DNA of 64,000 nucleotides from positions 62,001-126,000 of the forward strand of contig NZ_BBZF01000017.1 of the NCBI RefSeq assembly GCF_020884795.1, read 5' to 3'. Below are positions 15,215-23,245 of the stretch, one piece after another. The DNA is from Micromonospora okii (lineage in GTDB: Bacteria > Actinomycetota > Actinomycetes > Mycobacteriales > Micromonosporaceae). The position numbers and the translations under genes were made by a program. Below the pieces are notes generated by a model. It was not told the DNA's origin. It saw only the letters and a program-made list of their open reading frames with translations, and did no database searches. How positions within the stretch are numbered: position 1 is the stretch's first letter; each line of letters starts with the position of its first letter.

Positions 15215-16273
15215 GTGGCCACCGCGCTGTGGGCCCCGACGGCGGTCGGCGGGCTCGAGCTCGCACACCGACTCGTCATGGCCCCGATGACCCGCAACCG
15301 GGCGACCCCCGACGGCGTCCCGACCCCCCTGAACGCCACCTACTACGCGCAGCGGGCCTCGATGGGTCTCCTCATCAGCGAGGGGACCCAACCCTGTGCC
15401 GACGGCCAGGGGTATCCGCTCACCCCCGGCATCCACACCCCGGAGCAGATCGCCGGATGGCGTCGGGTGGCCGACTCGGTGCACGAAGCCGGCGGCCACC
15501 TGTTCGTCCAGCTCATGCACGCCGGCCGGATCGCCCACCCGGCCAACACCCCCCACGGGCGGCGGCCGGTCGCGCCCTCGGCCGTCCGGCCGGCGCACAC
15601 GGTGTTCACCGCCTCGGGCCCGCAGCCCACGCCGGTGCCCCGCGCGATGAGCGAGGCGGAGGTCAGCGCCACCATCGAGCACTTCCGGCACGCCGCCGCC
15701 TCGGCGGTGGCCGCAGGGGCGGACGGCGTGGAGATCCACGCCGGCAACGGGTACCTGATCCACCAGTTCCTCTCCGACAACGCCAACCAACGCGACGACG
15801 CGTACGGCGGCACCGTCGCGGGCCGCATCCGCTTCGCCGTGGAGGTGGCCCGCGCCGTCGCCCGGACGATCGGGCCGGAGCGCACCGGCATCCGGATCTC
15901 GCCGGGCGGCACCCTGCACGACATCGTCGAGCGCGACCCGGGCCGCGTCTACGGGGCGCTGCTGCGCGCCCTGGCCCCGCTGGGGCTGGCCTACCTGCAC
16001 CTCGTCCACGGCGGCGACGACCGGCTCGCGGCGGCCCTGCGCGGGGCGTGGCCCGGCACGGTCATCCTCAACCGGGGCGGCGCGGCCATCGGGACCCGGG
16101 CCTCGGACGTCGAGACGGGCCTGGCCGATCTCGTCTCGGTGGGCGCCCTGGCGCTGGCCAACCCCGACCTGGTGGAGCGCCTGCGCGCCGGGGCCCCGCT
16201 GAACAGGCCCGACCGCGCGACCTTCTACGGAGGGGACCACCGCGGCTACACCGACTACCCCTGCCTGCGGTAG
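15215..16273 (+). CDS. Old-yellow-enzyme family NADH:flavin oxidoreductase
   Basis: 352 residues from GTG 15215, chosen because it gives the family N-terminus (LWAPTAVGGLELAHRLVMAPMTRNRA). The FMN/substrate site EIHAGNGYLIHQFL (HxxN and Tyr, around residue 175), the DNANQRDDAYGG motif, and the C-terminal NRPDRATFYGGDHRGYTDYP are all conserved. OYEs reduce activated C=C (also nitro or N=N) bonds with NAD(P)H, or run as desaturases. Last gene of the plus-strand operon, starting 11 bp after the kinase stop. Its end converges on the lipoprotein gene, leaving 16 bp. Confidence 0.92.
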   Translation: MATALWAPTAVGGLELAHRLVMAPMTRNRATPDGVPTPLNATYYAQRASMGLLISEGTQPCADGQGYPLTPGIHTPEQIAGWRRVADSVHEAGGHLFVQLMHAGRIAHPANTPHGRRPVAPSAVRPAHTVFTASGPQPTPVPRAMSEAEVSATIEHFRHAAASAVAAGADGVEIHAGNGYLIHQFLSDNANQRDDAYGGTVAGRIRFAVEVARAVARTIGPERTGIRISPGGTLHDIVERDPGRVYGALLRALAPLGLAYLHLVHGGDDRLAAALRGAWPGTVILNRGGAAIGTRASDVETGLADLVSVGALALANPDLVERLRAGAPLNRPDRATFYGGDHRGYTDYPCLR

Positions 16274-16289
16274 TCCCGGGTGAGGCCGG

Positions 16290-17057
16290 TCAGGAGCCGG
16301 TCGTCCGGTACCTGTGGAGCGCGGCTTCGGCGAGCGGGGTGACGTATCGGTCGCCGCCGGGATCGCCGCCCTCCCCCTTGATGACCAACAGGGTGCTTCC
16401 GGTCCGGACGATCAGGGCTTCGCATCTGAGCGTGTCGGAGTCGGACGTCGAGTTGCAGCCGAGGCGAATGCTGTCGTCGCCCAGCCGTGGGCCTGGTGCC
16501 ACGGTGAACCGGGAGGTGCTGCCATCGCCCAGGCCGGACGACACGACGGGGCAACGGCCGACGAAGGTCCGCAGGTCGGCCATCGCTCGTCGCGCGCCGT
16601 CGTCGGCGTACGTCCTGAGGACCTCGCTTCCCACCCAGAGGTCGAGGTCGTCGGGGTCCCCGTCGTAGCCGAGGGTGGCGGCGGCCATCGCCGACGGGGT
16701 GCCGGTCAGCCGCGTGCCCGACAGCAGCGGAATCATCTCCGAACAGGAGGCTTCGGGGCCTGGGCGTCGCTCTCCCGCATCCGACGCCATGACTGTGGCG
16801 ATCTGCACGGTGAATCCGGCCGGCACCGAGTCGGCGGTCAGCAGGCGTGCGGACAGCGACGCGGAGTAGCCGGGGCCGCCGGTCGCCGGCACCGCCGGGG
16901 AGGCTGGCCTCGTGGCTGCGGCCGAGCCTCCCACCTGCGCGGTGGAGGGGGTCGTCCCGCCCGCTGACCGATCCGTTGTGGCCGTCGAGGAACCGCACGC
17001 GGTCACCATGCAGACGGCCGCCACCGCGACCGCCCTTCGCAGCACCGTCCTGGGCAC
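16290..17057 (-). CDS. Putative secreted lipoprotein of unknown function
   Basis: 255 residues using GTG 17057; an ATG at 17123 would add 22 residues in front of an already complete signal. The N-terminus VPRTVLRRAVAVAAVCMVTAC is a signal peptide with lipobox VTAC, so the mature protein would be anchored at the outer face of the membrane. A low-complexity Ser/Thr/Ala/Pro linker (about residues 22-65) is followed by a soluble domain of about 190 residues with four cysteines (ASCSEMIP, GRCPV, LGCNS, LRCEAL), like sensor-domain lipoproteins of mycobacteria (PknH-type). Function unknown. Convergent with the cluster's last gene. Confidence 0.75.
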   Translation of the reverse strand: MPRTVLRRAVAVAAVCMVTACGSSTATTDRSAGGTTPSTAQVGGSAAATRPASPAVPATGGPGYSASLSARLLTADSVPAGFTVQIATVMASDAGERRPGPEASCSEMIPLLSGTRLTGTPSAMAAATLGYDGDPDDLDLWVGSEVLRTYADDGARRAMADLRTFVGRCPVVSSGLGDGSTSRFTVAPGPRLGDDSIRLGCNSTSDSDTLRCEALIVRTGSTLLVIKGEGGDPGGDRYVTPLAEAALHRYRTTGS

Positions 17058-17372
17058 CGGGCAGACCCACCTCTCGCGCGAAACGCGCGTCAGGCTACCA
17101 GCACGCGTGGCCTCAACCGTCACGTTCGACAGATCGTCCGCTCACGTCTGCGGGCGACCGGTGATTGTCGATCGGTAAGCGACCTGGGTCCGTGGGCGTC
17201 TTCCTCGCCTGTGCCGGCGCGGCGTTCGTGGTCTCCGGTCCAGCGCGATCCGGGCGCGGCACCGCGCTGGGCGGCGGTCGTGTCGGCGCTGGCCGGGCGG
17301 GAGTCGGAAGCCTGGAAATATAGGCTTTATCGGTCATAACGGGCATATCGTTGTAGCCTCGCCCTAGGAGGT
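17058..17372. other. Intergenic region with divergent promoters
   Basis: No gene is supported here. The part nearest 17373 is A+T-rich for this genome (AAATATAGGCTTTATCGG around 17316-17334 and GGGCATATCGTTGTAGCC at 17341-17358) and should carry the promoter of the wall-protein gene. The other end must drive the lipoprotein. No clear inverted repeat was found. Confidence 0.4.
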
Positions 17373-18251
17373 ATGATGAGCCCGAAACTACTCAAGAAGA
17401 CCAGCCGGAGATTCGGTCGGTACGTCGGCTACGGCCTGGTGGCCATCGGCATGGCGGCCGCAGGGACAGGTCTCCTGCTCGCCCCGTCATCCGGCGTGTC
17501 AGCCCAGATTCCGGCCGGATCGACGATCCAGGTGGTCGTCCCGACCAATGGCGAGTGCGATCTGAGCGACGTCGTCGCGCACACCCTGCCCACCGACGTG
17601 ATCACCTACGAGGCACCTAACTTCATCATCACCCGAGTGACCGATCAGGAGATCCCCACCAATGCTGCGGTGCAGTTCGGCCTGATCGTGAACACGCCGA
17701 TCAGCGGGTGCGCCCTCCAACAGCCGGTCACCATCACGGTGAACGGTGAATCGGTGGAACCGTTCGAGAACAACATCTCGCCCGGGGGCGCCACGTTGAC
17801 GGTCACCTTCAGGGCGCCCGCATCACCGCCGCCCCCCACGGCGACCCAGCCGACGGGCACGCCGACCGTGACGCCCACGGTGACCCCGACGGTGACGCCC
17901 ACTGTCACGCCGACGGTGACGCCCACTGTCACGCCGACCGTCACGCCGACGGTGACGCCCACTGTCACGCCGACCGTCACGCCGACGGTGACGCCCACTG
18001 TCACGCCGACCGTCACGCCGACCGTCACGCCGACCGTCACGCCGACCGTCACGCCCACTGTCACGCCGACCGTGCAGCCGACTCCGCCCACCCCCAAGCC
18101 GACGCGGACCGGTCACCCGTCCCTCCCCGTGACCGGAGCAGGTACTGGTCCGCTCATGGCCCTGGGGCTCGGCATGGCCGGCGTAGGCGCTCTGCTGCTG
18201 ATCGGCATGCAGATGACCACCGCCGGCGCGGGAATGTCCCGACGTAGATAG
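17373..18251 (+). CDS. LPXTG-type wall-anchored protein with PTVT-repeat stalk
   Basis: 292 residues. An AGGAGGT box abuts the first of two consecutive ATGs; the second (17376) is better spaced. N-terminal basic stretch and hydrophobic segment (YGLVAIGMAAAGTGLLLAPSSGVSA) form a signal peptide. Residues about 45-148 are a small beta-rich domain with a cysteine pair (GECDLS, SGCALQ). Residues 164-231 are 17 perfect PTVT tetrapeptides plus PTVQ, a stiff Pro/Thr stalk likely to be O-glycosylated. The C-terminus has a sortase motif LPVTG, a hydrophobic segment and an RRR tail. It is a surface protein anchored by a sortase, with the small domain held away from the wall. Ligand unknown. Confidence 0.88.
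   Translation: MMSPKLLKKTSRRFGRYVGYGLVAIGMAAAGTGLLLAPSSGVSAQIPAGSTIQVVVPTNGECDLSDVVAHTLPTDVITYEAPNFIITRVTDQEIPTNAAVQFGLIVNTPISGCALQQPVTITVNGESVEPFENNISPGGATLTVTFRAPASPPPPTATQPTGTPTVTPTVTPTVTPTVTPTVTPTVTPTVTPTVTPTVTPTVTPTVTPTVTPTVTPTVTPTVTPTVTPTVTPTVQPTPPTPKPTRTGHPSLPVTGAGTGPLMALGLGMAGVGALLLIGMQMTTAGAGMSRRR
17862..18077 (+). repeat. Tandem 12-bp coding repeat (17 x PTVT + PTVQ)
   Basis: Eighteen consecutive 12-base units encode PTV(T/Q). The protein sequence is invariant but third positions alternate (CCC ACT GTC ACG, CCG ACC GTC ACG, CCG ACG GTG ACG), so the DNA repeat has a higher-order pattern and will be prone to slippage and length change. The minus strand is also open across it (GVTV repeats); that is a by-product. 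Confidence 0.95.
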
Positions 18252-18265
18252 GGAACTGCCCGTCA

Positions 18266-18319
18266 TCCCGTCCGCCACCGTCCGGACCCTGCTCTTGGGC
18301 TGAACGGTGGCGGACGGGA
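18266..18319 (+). terminator. Strong hairpin terminator after the wall-protein gene
   Basis: A perfect 16-bp inverted repeat: TCCCGTCCGCCACCGT at 18266-18281 and its complement at 18304-18319, with a 22-base loop, 14 bp after the stop codon. There is no U-run, as is usual for actinomycete terminators. Confidence 0.8.
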
Positions 18320-18391
18320 CCGTCCGCGTTGCTGTCGACAGCGGCAGGGCACCGGCGCTTCTGACTGACGTCAACCGCCTACCATCGACCG

Positions 18392-18868
18392 GTGCTCGAT
18401 CCCGCAACCGTCTTCGACGGATCCGGCCCGCTGGAGGCCCCGCTCACCGACGAGGTCCTGCGGGAGGTGGAAGCGCAGCTCGGGCACCGGCTGCCCACCG
18501 CGTACGTCGACCTGGCCCGTCGACACAACGGCGGCTCGTTCGCCCGTGGCATCCACCCCGCGCCCAGCCGAACCTCCTGGGCCGAGGACCACGTCGGCGT
18601 CACCGCGCTGGCGGCGATCGGTCGAACTGCCGAATTCAGCCTCTGCGGCGAGTACGGCAGCGAGTTCTGGGTGGCGGAGTGGGGCTACCCCGACATCGGC
18701 ATCTACATCGTCGACTGCCCGTCGGCGGGCCACGACATGATCGCCCTCGACTACCGCTCGCCCGGTGAGCCGGCCGTCGTGCACGTCGACGAGGAGTGGG
18801 ACTACCAGATCACCGTCCTCGCCCCCGACTTCGAGACCTTCGTGGCTGGCCTGGTCGACAAATCCTAG
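18392..18868 (+). CDS. SMI1/KNR4 family protein
   Basis: 158 residues, GTG start. The pattern LTDEVLREVEAQLGHRLPTAYVDLARRHNGG near the N-terminus and the later GYPDIGIYIVDCPSAGHDMIALDY and PAVVHVDEEWDYQITVLAPDFETFVAGL are diagnostic of the SMI1/KNR4 (SUKH) superfamily. In bacteria SUKH proteins often act as immunity proteins against polymorphic nuclease toxins or as small regulators. No toxin gene is next to it, so it may be an orphan immunity protein (inference). No recognisable operon partner. Confidence 0.85.
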   Translation: MLDPATVFDGSGPLEAPLTDEVLREVEAQLGHRLPTAYVDLARRHNGGSFARGIHPAPSRTSWAEDHVGVTALAAIGRTAEFSLCGEYGSEFWVAEWGYPDIGIYIVDCPSAGHDMIALDYRSPGEPAVVHVDEEWDYQITVLAPDFETFVAGLVDKS

Positions 18869-18940
18869 TTCGGCGTCGAGGACTAGATCCGACCGGCGAC
18901 CTCCTTGTTCGAACTCTCAACAGGCCCGTCGGATCGGGTG

Positions 18941-19213
18941 TCATCCGAGGTCGTCCGGCGTGCTGGAGTCGCTTCGGGTCGAGTTCGGTGGGCTGGGTTG
19001 CTGTACTTCGCCGCTGTACTGCTCCCCGACCAGGAACTGCCTGAAGTGGGTGCGCACCTCCAGCCAGTGTCGACGTTCGTCGCAGGGGTGGAGTCGGCCG
19101 CATCTACACAGGCTCAGGGCCGACTCGGAGTGCTTGGTCAGCAGGATGTCCGCGTAGGCCACCTGCGCCCTGGCGTATTCCCGGAAGGCCGCCGAGGTGT
19201 AGAGGGCTCCCAT
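18941..19213 (-). CDS. Small hypothetical protein, regulator-linked
   Basis: 90 residues starting MGALYTSAAFREYARAQVAYADILLTKHSESALSLC; a CRCGRLHPCDERRHW cysteine/histidine segment follows, possibly metal binding. ATG 19213 begins three bases after the stop of the neighbouring gene, so the two form a bicistron divergent from the regulator at 19703. Similar small proteins accompany XRE-type regulators in actinomycetes. Function not known. Confidence 0.6.
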   Translation of the reverse strand: MGALYTSAAFREYARAQVAYADILLTKHSESALSLCRCGRLHPCDERRHWLEVRTHFRQFLVGEQYSGEVQQPSPPNSTRSDSSTPDDLG

Positions 19214-19216
19214 CGG

Positions 19217-19555
19217 TCACCGCCCCGGCCTGCGGGTGTGGCGGTGATGCCAGAGGACTTCGGCGACGGCGTCCACGGGGTCGATGTCCCCGGCCGCCAG
19301 ACGCTCCCGGGTGATGGCGATCCAGGGTGGCGAGGCGGGGGTGGCTTCGCCACAGGCGGTTCGCATGCCCTCCTGAGCGAGTCGGGCCAGCCGGCAGGGA
19401 TCGCGTTGGTTCGTGTGCCAGCAACCGGTTGCCACGCAGAAGCCGGCGCTGTCGGGCCGGTGGGCCTCCCAGAGGGCACGGGCCAGTCGCCACAGCAGGC
19501 GGTGCTGGCACGCGGCGGGCGGCTCCACGGGTGGGCTCTCGACATCGAAGGACAT
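19217..19555 (-). CDS. Hypothetical protein, first gene of a bicistron divergent from the XRE regulator
   Basis: 112 residues from ATG 19555 (MSFDVESPPVEPPAACQHRLLWRLARALWEAHRPDS); an ATG at 19591 adds 12 basic residues and has no ribosome-binding site, so it was not used. Contains AGFCVATGCWHTNQRDPCRLARLAQEG, with three cysteines and a histidine that could bind metal. Partner of the gene ending at 18941. No known function recognised. Confidence 0.6.
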   Translation of the reverse strand: MSFDVESPPVEPPAACQHRLLWRLARALWEAHRPDSAGFCVATGCWHTNQRDPCRLARLAQEGMRTACGEATPASPPWIAITRERLAAGDIDPVDAVAEVLWHHRHTRRPGR

Positions 19556-19702
19556 GCGCCGACCATCCCGCCGGGCGACGGGGCGTTCCATGGCCAGCGG
19601 TCATGTCACGGTGGCATGGGGCGGCTCGACCAGCACGAATGGCCGCCCTAGGCTGTCGACCTGAACACTTTGAGTAGTCGGAACGCGACGCTGGGAGCTG
19701 CC

Positions 19703-21124
19703 GTGCTGCTCGATCCGCTTCGGATACCGGAGGATGCGTGGTCGCACGGCGAGGTGCTGACCGCCCTGGCTGCTCGCGACATCGGCAGGCTGTTCCGCTG
19801 GATCACCAGTCTCACTGGGGCGAGTCAGAGCCGGATCGGGGCCGCCGTCGGGCTGGAACAGGGCTACGTAAGCCGGATCATGGCCGGACGCAAGGTCACC
19901 TCGATCGACGTCTTCGAACGGATCGCCGACGGCTGCCGGATGCCCGACCAGGCGCGGATCACGATGGGCCTGGCACCCCGACAGGCCGCACCGCCGGCCG
20001 ACCCCAGCCGGTCCACCGCCGGTCGGCCCAGCGAGCCGCCGGCCAACCGGACCTGGCGGGACGACATACGTAGTGCCGCAGAGCTTTGGCGAGGTGACGT
20101 GAACCGTCGAGACGTGCTCCGGCAGGTGGCCTTCAGCTCCGCCGGCTACACCCTGCCGGCGCTTCGCTGGTTCACCGCACCCGACCCGGCCCCGGTCACC
20201 CAGCCCGGACGCAACACGGTCGGTCAACCCGAGATTGACACCATCCGCGCGATGACCGCGACCTACCGCCAGCTCGACAACCAGTACGGCGGCGGGCACG
20301 CCCGCGACACCGTCGCCCGCTACCTCCACCAGGAGGTGACCCCACTACTCACCGACGGCCGGTACGACCACCCCACCGGCCAACGGCTGCTCAGCGCCGC
20401 CGCCGAACTGGCCCAGCTCGCCGGCTGGCAGGCGTACGACACCGCCGAGCACGGCATCGCCCAGCGGTACCTGACCCTCGCCCTGGACTTCGCTTACGCC
20501 GCCGGAGACGACGGCCTCGGCGCGGAGATCCTCGCCGCGATGAGCCACCAGGCCACCTACCTCGGCCACATCACCACCGGCCTCGACCTCGCCCGCGCCG
20601 CCGGTCGGACCGCCCGCCGCGCCGGGGTTCCCGTCCTGACCGCCGAAGCCCACGTCATGGAAGCCCACGCCCTGGCCAAGGCCAACGACGAACGGGCTTG
20701 CGCCGCTGCCCTGCACCAGGCGGAACAGGCCCTCGACCGGGCCGACCGCAGCAGCGACCCACAATGGCTCAGCTACTTCGACGAGGCGTACCTGTCGGCC
20801 AAGTTCGGCCACTGCTTCCACGCCCTCGGCCGCAACGCCCACGCCGAACGCTTCGCCGCCCGATCCCTGCGGATGGACAACCGCTACGTACGCGGCAAAG
20901 CCTTCAACCTCGCCCTGCTCGCCAGCGTCCAAGCCCAGCAGGGCGAACCGGAGCGGGCCTGCGCCATCGGCGCGGAAGCCCTGACCCTGACCGCCCAGCT
21001 ACGGTCCGCCAGAGCCGTCCGCTACCTCCGCGACCTGCAAACCCAACTCGCCCCGCACCGGCGAGTGCCCGCCGTCCGGCACTTCACCGGCCGCATCGAC
21101 GCCACCCTCGGTCCACGACGCTGA
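19703..21124 (+). CDS. XRE-type HTH transcriptional regulator with TPR-like C-terminal region
   Basis: 473 residues using GTG 19703, which has GGGAG five bases upstream; a TTG at 19670 would extend it by 11 residues. The helix-turn-helix is at about residues 30-75 (TGASQSRIGAAVGLEQGYVSRIMAGRKVTSIDVFERIADG). From about 200 to the end the sequence is alpha-helical repeats (AAAELAQLAGWQAYDTAEHGIAQRYLTLALDFA and later units), as in the large actinomycete XRE/TPR regulators. Divergent from a small bicistron and convergent with the Nudix gene three bases away. Confidence 0.88.
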   Translation: MLLDPLRIPEDAWSHGEVLTALAARDIGRLFRWITSLTGASQSRIGAAVGLEQGYVSRIMAGRKVTSIDVFERIADGCRMPDQARITMGLAPRQAAPPADPSRSTAGRPSEPPANRTWRDDIRSAAELWRGDVNRRDVLRQVAFSSAGYTLPALRWFTAPDPAPVTQPGRNTVGQPEIDTIRAMTATYRQLDNQYGGGHARDTVARYLHQEVTPLLTDGRYDHPTGQRLLSAAAELAQLAGWQAYDTAEHGIAQRYLTLALDFAYAAGDDGLGAEILAAMSHQATYLGHITTGLDLARAAGRTARRAGVPVLTAEAHVMEAHALAKANDERACAAALHQAEQALDRADRSSDPQWLSYFDEAYLSAKFGHCFHALGRNAHAERFAARSLRMDNRYVRGKAFNLALLASVQAQQGEPERACAIGAEALTLTAQLRSARAVRYLRDLQTQLAPHRRVPAVRHFTGRIDATLGPRR

Positions 21125-21127
21125 CCA

Positions 21128-21694
21128 TCACAGCTCCCCCCGAGCCCTGCGGGCGACCAACTCCAGCACGGCGATCACCGTGCCGGCACCGACGATCTCG
21201 CCCCGGGACACCAACCCGTACGCCTCATCGAGCGGAATCCACGCGACCTGCTCAGCCTCGTTTACGTCCACGGGTGCGCCGATGTGCTCGGCCTGCCGGG
21301 CCAGGAACAGCAAGTTCTCGGCGTCGGCAGTGCCAACCCACGGTTGGAAGGACAGCAACGGCTCCACCGCCCGGGGCCGCCAGCCGGTCTCCTCCTCGAC
21401 CTCCCGCACCGCACACTGGGCCGGCTGCTCCTCGTCATCGACGTAGCCACCGGGCAGCTCCCACACCCACCGGTCGAACACGAACCGGTGCCGCCGCATC
21501 AACAGCAGGCGTTCCTGGTCGTCGAGTACGGCGACCAGGGCCGACCGAGGAGCCCGGATCACGTACTGCTCGAACCGCACTCCGTCGGGCAACTCCACCT
21601 CGGCGATACTCAGCCGTGCTCGGCGGGTGTCGTCCACCACCCGCTCGCCGTGGATGGTCCACCGGGTCAACTCTGTCGCCTGCTCCTCCACCAC
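21128..21694 (-). CDS. Nudix hydrolase (ADP-ribose pyrophosphatase-like)
   Basis: 188 residues. The Nudix box is complete: GGYVDDEEQPAQCAVREVEEETGW (G-x5-E-x7-REUxEExGU), residues about 94-117. The surrounding sequence (WVWELPGG, then a C-terminal ENLLFLARQAEH) resembles ADP-ribose or NDP-sugar hydrolases of the NudF/MutT type. Enzymes cleave a nucleoside diphosphate linked to X with Mg2+. Converges with the XRE regulator; the stops are three bases apart. Confidence 0.88.
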   Translation of the reverse strand: MVEEQATELTRWTIHGERVVDDTRRARLSIAEVELPDGVRFEQYVIRAPRSALVAVLDDQERLLLMRRHRFVFDRWVWELPGGYVDDEEQPAQCAVREVEEETGWRPRAVEPLLSFQPWVGTADAENLLFLARQAEHIGAPVDVNEAEQVAWIPLDEAYGLVSRGEIVGAGTVIAVLELVARRARGEL

Positions 21695-22045
21695 CCCGCC
21701 AGTATCCGCACCGAACCCCCGCTCGCGTAGTAGGCGGCGTCTACCGGGGGCACAGCCCGGTGCGCCGCCCAGACGAACCCAACACCGAACCCCGTCGGGG
21801 TGATGCGGGCTCAGGTTGTCGGCTACTGAAACCTGTTGGCGGACCGCGTCAACGGGCAGGTGCCGGACGTCGTCGGTTAACGTTCCGGAGCGACCCGCAT
21901 CGAAGCTCGCGCTGCCTCCTTGCTGCCTCGCTGCCTGACGTCTCGTTTACAAGCTCTGTGCGGTTCGTTCAGCATCGTCTGCCGGCGTTCACGACCTCGG
22001 GCGTTGTCCTCACTCATCCGCCAGTGGGCGCCTGGGCTCTGCATG
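21695..22045. other. Gene-free interval before the restriction-modification genes
   Basis: About 350 bp with no supportable gene. A short perfect hairpin (ACCCCG-T-CGGGGT, 21789-21801) is present. The stretch 21900-22000 is lower in GC than the flanks, as expected at the edge of an acquired segment. Confidence 0.35.
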
Positions 22046-23245
22046 TCATGCCGGGTCGGTAGGCAGGTCGGACGGCGTGACGTCGATTTTGTGGGTCAGC
22101 AGGGCGTCCAGCAGCGCCGCGCGCGCGGTCTGGGCTCGAGCCACCTCGTCCGAGATCGCGCGCACCTGCCGGTCGATGGTATCCATCGTGTCGGCGATCT
22201 CCTTCTGCGTGTCAGGAAGCGGCACCGGAACGGTCAACCGTTCGAGCGCGTCCTTGGAGACCCGAACGACCTTGGTATTCGAGATAACGGCCGGCAGCTG
22301 CGCACGGAAACCAGGAGACGCGAACACGTAGGACGCAAACCGAGGCTCCATCTCGTGCTCGAAGATGTACGCGTCGTCATGTACCGCCACGTCTTCCTCG
22401 CCGAGCCAGGCAACGGCCTTCAGCACCCCGTCGAAGTTCTCGCTGGTGCCGGCGATCACGAGGTCGCCCGGCTTGGCAAACCGCAGCTTGGGGCGCATCC
22501 CCTCCGGTAGCCAGGAGTGGACCTCGTCGGTGTGCGCGCCGAAGTCCGTGTGGATCTGCGAGTAGTGGATGCAGCCGATGCCGCTGTCGACATAGTCCGA
22601 TTTGATGAACCGTTTGCCCCGAGTTACGAAGCCGAGTTTGCCTATCGGCTTGTCGGTCCACGAGTCATCCCGTCGCCGTAGCAGCTCATCGAGCAGGGCC
22701 GTCCGGGCTGCCGCCGCGGCTGCCGCCTCGGCCAGCAATGCTTCGATGACGGTGTCGACAGCGGTGATGACCTCGAGGATGCGGTCCTGCACCTTCAGCG
22801 GTGGACACGCGACCTCCAGCCGGAGGAAGTCGGCTTCCTTCAGCCGATTCCGGCTCACGGCAGCTGATCCTGACGACAGGCTTAGTGCCTTGGCGGCGAA
22901 GACAGGCGACGAGCAGTAGAGGGCGAGGAACTCGGGCGTCGCCTGCGCGGTGTCCACCTCGAATTGGGGAAACTCATTCGAGACCACGACTCCGTCGTAG
23001 TCGTCCGTGACGACCGCGAACGACTGCTTCCAGGCAAACAGCCGGTTGTAGACCAGCAGTCCCGGCTTCAGCGCGTAGCACTTTCCCTTGACTGCGGAAC
23101 CCTTGCGCTCCTCGCGCACGAATAGGCCGTCGCCGTACCAGCGCACTCCCGCGAATCGAACAGTGTCGTCGGGGTTAGGGGTGACCAACTCCGGAGCGTG
23201 CTGGGTTACCAGCCGCTCAAGAGGAACAGAGTGCCACTCAGTCAT
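22046..23245 (-). CDS. Restriction-modification specificity subunit (HsdS/BcgIB-like)
   Basis: 399 residues from ATG 23245 (MTEWHSVPLERL); longer frames upstream overlap the methylase gene and were rejected. Two target-recognition domains are separated by a conserved coiled helix (VITAVDTVIEALLAEAAAAAAARTALLDELL), and a similar helix ends the protein (MDTIDRQVRAISDEVARAQTARAALLDALL), the classical TRD1-CR1-TRD2-CR2 layout. SSGSAAVSRNRLKEADF is the typical end of TRD1. It binds a bipartite DNA target and guides the methylase/nuclease protein encoded immediately upstream; their genes overlap by eight bases. Confidence 0.9.
   Translation of the reverse strand: MTEWHSVPLERLVTQHAPELVTPNPDDTVRFAGVRWYGDGLFVREERKGSAVKGKCYALKPGLLVYNRLFAWKQSFAVVTDDYDGVVVSNEFPQFEVDTAQATPEFLALYCSSPVFAAKALSLSSGSAAVSRNRLKEADFLRLEVACPPLKVQDRILEVITAVDTVIEALLAEAAAAAAARTALLDELLRRRDDSWTDKPIGKLGFVTRGKRFIKSDYVDSGIGCIHYSQIHTDFGAHTDEVHSWLPEGMRPKLRFAKPGDLVIAGTSENFDGVLKAVAWLGEEDVAVHDDAYIFEHEMEPRFASYVFASPGFRAQLPAVISNTKVVRVSKDALERLTVPVPLPDTQKEIADTMDTIDRQVRAISDEVARAQTARAALLDALLTHKIDVTPSDLPTDPA

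Noticed and set aside
17862..18077. Possible CRISPR array
   Set aside because: The units are 12-bp back-to-back coding repeats without spacers.
17645..18097. Minus-strand frame with GVTV repeats
   Set aside because: Mirror image of the PTVT coding repeat with no start signal; the plus-strand gene has a signal peptide and a sortase motif.
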